DNA from: JBDRGC01 sp043818215
Lineage (GTDB): Bacteria; Chloroflexota; Anaerolineae; Anaerolineales; UBA11858
Length of the DNA stretch: 7,624 bases
Reading direction: 5' to 3'
NCBI GenBank assembly: GCA_043818215.1
Contig: JBDRGC010000049.1
Coordinates: 1-7,624, forward strand
The position numbers and the translations under genes were made by a program. This document shows, one piece after another, positions 3,996-7,624 of this stretch (position 1 is the stretch's first letter; each line of letters opens with the position of its first letter). Below the pieces are notes generated by a model, which was not told the DNA's origin, did not search any database, and saw only the letters and a program-made list of their open reading frames with translations.

Positions 3996-6900
3996 ATGAA
4001 AAAGAAGATATTGTTCGCAATCGCGATAGTTTCATTGATGCTGAGCATGGTGCCAATCAATATGGCGCCGGTGCAGGCGCAAGGGGGACCAGTAACCTAT
4101 GATGGTGTGGAATTCCCTTTGGGAGACAAATCATTTGCTGATTCGGTAGTGGATTTTAATCCTGGAAGCGGTACTGGAGAAAGCAATGGATCCGCTGCTA
4201 TTGGTCCTCCCGATGGAGATACGGGCCCATCAGTTATAGGTGCCAAAGGGGATGTCACCTTGGGAAGGGGTGGGAGTATCACCCTCAAATTTTCAGACAA
4301 CTACCTCATTGATGTAGAAGGCCTTGACCTGTATGTGTTTGAGTATGGACCGGATGTTGAACCATTTAAAGTAGAAATCAGCAAGGACGGATCAGTTTGG
4401 ATTGACTTGGGCACTGTTAGCGGGCAGCCAACAGGCCTGGATATTCATGGTAAAGTGGATCCCGATGATAGGTTTAGCTATGTGAGGATAACCGATGCAA
4501 ACCCCTACGCGCCTCGTGACCCTACAATAATTGGTACCGAAGCCTATGAAGGAGCCGATATAGATGCGGTGGGAGCCATTGGGGCTGAGGAAAGACCTGA
4601 CTCGGATGGCGATGGCGTCCCCAATGATGAGGATTGGTGCTCCGACACGCCTTTGGGAACGGAGGTGGATGAATACGGATGTCCAGTGGAGGTGCTCGAC
4701 TCGGATGGCGATGGCGTGCCCGAAGATGTAGACCAATGTCTCGGCACACCTGCTGGAGTTGCTGTGGATGATAAGGGCTGCCCTGAGATAACACCAACGC
4801 CCGAACAGGGCGACTCCATCGTCTTGAAAGCCTCCCTGGAAGGGAAGGGAGAGTCTACACAGACACTTCCCAATAGCGACAACTACGGGGTCATCATCAT
4901 AGAAGGTGTAGTGACTGATCAGGAAGGAAAAGGGGTTAGCGGCGCCGATGTTGAAGTGGTCAGCGGGGCGGACTCCGCCTCGATCACGACCAACGCGGAT
5001 GGCAGTTATTCGATCGCCGTCAGTGTGCCGGGGGGCCTGGGCAATGGGCTATACCGGGGGGTGAATTTCACATTGCAGTTGGATGATCTGAGTATCCATG
5101 AGGTCGTGCTGCTGCAAGCTATCGAAGGCGGCCAGATGGTACAGGGACGGAATGTTGGTGTGCGAGTCTATCTGGTTTGGACGGGCGCTTCTCCAGTCGA
5201 GGTGGAAGTCGTGGCAACTGTAGATGGGAAAACACAGCCACCCGTGCGCGGCCTGGTCAAGTTAGCTTACACGCCGCAAGATAATAACCTGGGAAGAAAT
5301 TCCATCAATCTGGTTTTACCGCACGCTCTCTTTCCCTTCGATTCGGTTTCAACCCACAGCATTTATGTGACCGTCCGCTTAGTGGATGAGTCAACACAAG
5401 AAACCAACCTGGAAAACAACACTTCCGTGCCGGAATCCTTTACGCTCCAGCGCACCAAATCCCCCAGCCTGTTGTACGTCAGCATGGACCCCAGCATCGG
5501 GCGGGCTGAATTAGTCAGGTTCTCCGGACAGGCCAATAGTTTTCTCGAAAAAGTATACCCAATCCCATTCGCCTGGTCCATCGTAGGCACAGCGCGCGTC
5601 AGCCATTACGTGGTTAGCCCGAACACAAAGTTTCTCCAATCCCAATCTGTGGAAAGCCTGCCGAATTGGGTGCCTGACTGGGTCAAAGACGGGGTTGACT
5701 ACCCGCTGCAAGCGCTGAAAAGCGGTACCTACATCTCTTCGATTCGGTCGGTCGAAAAAGCCCGCATCCGTTATAACGCCCAGCGCTGCACGGATGCCAA
5801 TGGCAAATTCATTCTGCCGTGTAACGAGCCGATTGCAATGCATGCCGTGGGGGTCTTTCCCAACAACGCGTATGGTCCTGAAAAGGCTGGATTTGCATAC
5901 ACGTTGTTCCGCAATAGTTGGCGTGTGATGCTCAACGATATTGGAATCCCCAAGAATGTCTCTCATGAATTGGGCCATCTTTACGGGCTTGACGATGAAT
6001 ATGGGGGGGGCTCTACTGGCCGGCCTGTATACGGCTCCAGTTGGGATGGCAGTCTCTTTCGTACGGAAACCGGCGGGTCGATCAATTTTATGGGGCAGGT
6101 CCATCTGGGTTCCCCTTGGGTTGACTCCCAGACCTGGAATACCCTTTTGGGGATATTAAAGGTCACCGATGTTTCCGGAACGCAGAAAACCGCGGCGCTC
6201 AATGCATGGATGCCGCGCCTGGATGATCGTCTGGTCACTGAAATTGAAGGACCAGCCTTGATCGTTGAAGGGGTGGTCGGTCAGGATGGGCGTGCTACGC
6301 TCGAAAGCATGACCCCCATCCATCGTTACGAAACACCTGCTGCAAACCAGGGCACCTTTACGCTGAGGGCACTGGATGAACAGCAAAATGTGCTGGCCGA
6401 AACACAATTTGACGGGCTCTTTTCTGATCAATACGATGATATCTCCCCAATCGTACCTTTCCTGGTAGTGCTGCCGGTGCCAGACCCAGACCAGGTCACC
6501 CTGATTACCATCAGTCAGGCTGGGGGGACTATCCTGGCCTCTCTGGAACGTTCGCCCTCGATACCTACGGCCAATTTCGATCCCATTCCAGCCATTAGCG
6601 ATGCTCCAGTAACAATTAGCTGGCAGGCAAATGATGCGGATGGGGATGTACTGCTATCAACTTTGTTTTACAGCGCCAATGGGGGACTCACGTGGCAAGT
6701 GCTTGGAACTGATTTGCCAGTCAATAGCCTGACAGTTGATTCACAGGAACTGCCCGGCGGTGAAAGTCGTTTCCTGCTGATCGTCAATGACGGCATGAAC
6801 GAAGTCGAAGTTGTATCGGCGCCTATCATGGTGCCCAACCGTCCGCCAGTGGTCGTCATCCTGGATACCTACGGCACAACCTTTGAGAGTGGTGAACCTG

Positions 6901-7424
6901 TAGCTCTGCAGGGCTTTAGCGATGACGTTGAAGACGGAAGCCTTCCAGATGGAAATTTTTACTGGTCCGATGAACTTGGTCAAATCGTTTGGCAAGGTTA
7001 TAACATGCAGGCAGAACTCCCTGTAGGACAGCATAAAATAACCTTGGAGGTTACTGACACTGATGGTCAGGTTGGTAGTGCCAGCATCGACATCACCGTT
7101 CAGGCCGGAACCGCAGATAACGGGAAAGGTAATGAGACGGGTTTGCCGGTATTCAACCTGCCTGCCATCATCCTCTTCTTGCTCGGGGGCGGTGCATGTG
7201 TGCTGCTGCTGATGGGCAGTTTGCTAGTGGGTGGCGTTTTCCTGCTCACACGTGGCAGAAAACAAACTCGCATGCCTGGGGCAGTGGGTCAAGCAGGAAC
7301 TGTTCAAGACCAACAAGGCAATTGGTGGTATCAGGATCCCGGAACTGGCAGGTGGAATTTCTGGAATGGTCAAGCCTGGCAGCCGGTTCCTGGAACTGTA
7401 CCCAACGTTGCCGCTCCGCAATAG
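3996..7424 (+). CDS. Secreted membrane-anchored metzincin-like metalloprotease with TSP3 repeats
   Basis: A 1142-residue surface protein. Order of parts: signal peptide 1-28 (MKKKILFAIAIV to VQA); a beta-sandwich domain ~30-200 (LDLYVFEYGPDVEPFKVEIS, GADIDAVGAI); two thrombospondin type-3 calcium repeats at 202-231 and 235-265 (DSDGDGVP, then CxxTPxG and GCP); a carboxypeptidase-regulatory-like domain ~298-345 (EGVVTDQEGKGVSGADVEVV); a CARDB-like domain ~371-480; a zinc protease region ~485-720 with HELGHLYGLDDEY (H657, E658, H661, likely third ligand D667) and a probable Met-turn NFMG (M699); two Ig/PKD-like domains ~850-1042; a TM segment 1055-1085; and a cytoplasmic tail with NWWYQDPGTGRWNFWNGQAW (1109-1128), like DUF2510. 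The HExxHxxGxxD pattern and DEY recall snapalysin and M64 peptidases, but the exact family is unsettled. The start at 3996 is chosen for the signal peptide and GGAAGG ten bases upstream; the frame is open to 3918, but a start there would add 26 residues before the signal peptide. Confidence 0.85.
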   Translation: MKKKILFAIAIVSLMLSMVPINMAPVQAQGGPVTYDGVEFPLGDKSFADSVVDFNPGSGTGESNGSAAIGPPDGDTGPSVIGAKGDVTLGRGGSITLKFSDNYLIDVEGLDLYVFEYGPDVEPFKVEISKDGSVWIDLGTVSGQPTGLDIHGKVDPDDRFSYVRITDANPYAPRDPTIIGTEAYEGADIDAVGAIGAEERPDSDGDGVPNDEDWCSDTPLGTEVDEYGCPVEVLDSDGDGVPEDVDQCLGTPAGVAVDDKGCPEITPTPEQGDSIVLKASLEGKGESTQTLPNSDNYGVIIIEGVVTDQEGKGVSGADVEVVSGADSASITTNADGSYSIAVSVPGGLGNGLYRGVNFTLQLDDLSIHEVVLLQAIEGGQMVQGRNVGVRVYLVWTGASPVEVEVVATVDGKTQPPVRGLVKLAYTPQDNNLGRNSINLVLPHALFPFDSVSTHSIYVTVRLVDESTQETNLENNTSVPESFTLQRTKSPSLLYVSMDPSIGRAELVRFSGQANSFLEKVYPIPFAWSIVGTARVSHYVVSPNTKFLQSQSVESLPNWVPDWVKDGVDYPLQALKSGTYISSIRSVEKARIRYNAQRCTDANGKFILPCNEPIAMHAVGVFPNNAYGPEKAGFAYTLFRNSWRVMLNDIGIPKNVSHELGHLYGLDDEYGGGSTGRPVYGSSWDGSLFRTETGGSINFMGQVHLGSPWVDSQTWNTLLGILKVTDVSGTQKTAALNAWMPRLDDRLVTEIEGPALIVEGVVGQDGRATLESMTPIHRYETPAANQGTFTLRALDEQQNVLAETQFDGLFSDQYDDISPIVPFLVVLPVPDPDQVTLITISQAGGTILASLERSPSIPTANFDPIPAISDAPVTISWQANDADGDVLLSTLFYSANGGLTWQVLGTDLPVNSLTVDSQELPGGESRFLLIVNDGMNEVEVVSAPIMVPNRPPVVVILDTYGTTFESGEPVALQGFSDDVEDGSLPDGNFYWSDELGQIVWQGYNMQAELPVGQHKITLEVTDTDGQVGSASIDITVQAGTADNGKGNETGLPVFNLPAIILFLLGGGACVLLLMGSLLVGGVFLLTRGRKQTRMPGAVGQAGTVQDQQGNWWYQDPGTGRWNFWNGQAWQPVPGTVPNVAAPQ
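4599..4717. repeat. Direct repeat encoding the two TSP3 calcium loops
   Basis: The 20-base sequence at 4599-4618 is repeated identically at 4698-4717, 99 bp (33 codons) apart, each coding for DSDGDGV of a calcium-binding loop. The flanking cysteine and GCP motifs are also repeated at protein level but the DNA between is diverged. Confidence 0.8.
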
Positions 7425-7624
7425 GCACCTGCCAAAAAGCGGCGCGGCTGGTGGTCTTGCCTGCTCAGCCTGTTTATCAGCGGAGTAATTGGTCTGATCG
7501 TCGTTGGCGGTATTTCGTTGGTGGGGCTAAATTTCTTCCCCGATTATCAGATTGAAATGGGACAGGGAGATCTCACTCAAATCCTAACAATGGGTGGCGG
7601 TGGCCTCTTGGTGACAATTCTCGG
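7425..7624 (+). CDS. In-frame coding-like continuation after the protease amber stop (runs off right edge)
   Basis: Directly after TAG 7422-7424 the same frame is open for all 66 remaining codons: APAKKRRGWWSCLLSLFISG, a hydrophobic stretch to VVGGISLVGL, then FFPDYQIEMGQGDLTQIL and a GGGGLLVTIL segment. KKRR before a TM helix fits the positive-inside rule and would bring the chain back across the membrane after the cytoplasmic Trp-rich tail. There is no ATG before 7557 and no ribosome binding site for a separate gene. Likely explanations are a CAG-to-TAG nonsense mutation, a sequencing error, or stop readthrough; a separate gene starting at a rare codon is possible. No terminator is seen between the two parts. 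Confidence 0.55.

Noticed and set aside
5511..6104. Minus-strand reading frame of ~197 codons inside the protease gene
   Set aside because: It lies opposite the HELGH protease domain, has no recognisable motif and no start signals; taken as antisense.

Overview
The window looks like chromosomal DNA of an uncultured bacterium, most likely Chloroflexota (Anaerolineae-like). This is inference from several traits: many short heptamer-type dispersed repeats, some inside genes; an integron-type integrase remnant; a large S/T/P-rich surface metalloprotease; and -10 boxes placed so close to start codons that leaderless transcripts are likely. I could run no search, so family names rest on motifs read by eye.

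Left part (1-1503, minus strand): the first 501 codons of hypF, the [NiFe]-hydrogenase carbamoyltransferase, running off the left edge. The frame is fully open, yet three different 7-bp tandem-repeat arrays sit in it, each in an inter-domain linker or loop, and all read in frame.

Middle part (1504-3882): a decayed region. It holds a hairpin of inverted octamers; the first ~42 codons of a hydantoinase A/oxoprolinase gene; a fourth heptamer array; an integron-type tyrosine recombinase pseudogene broken by four short repeat insertions and a C-terminal deletion; an apparently intact small lipoprotein gene (2797-3411); and an ORF (3448-3882) made of a signal-peptide gene start fused to the antisense strand of a truncated rlmN start. 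Three genes here survive only as 5' ends, and two pairs of convergent genes have lost material where their 3' ends meet.

Right part (3883-7624): a short regulatory gap with a 17-bp perfect palindrome, then a 1142-residue secreted, membrane-anchored metzincin-like protease. It has two thrombospondin type-3 calcium repeats, several beta-sandwich domains, a TM segment and a Trp-rich cytoplasmic tail. Its amber stop is followed in the same frame by 66 more coding-like codons with a second TM segment, up to the window edge.

There is no sign of an operon-encoded pathway: hypF belongs to hydrogenase maturation, while the right-hand genes encode envelope proteins. The most unusual feature is the repeat biology: short oligomer arrays that entered genes and were tolerated in frame (hypF) or destroyed them (integrase).
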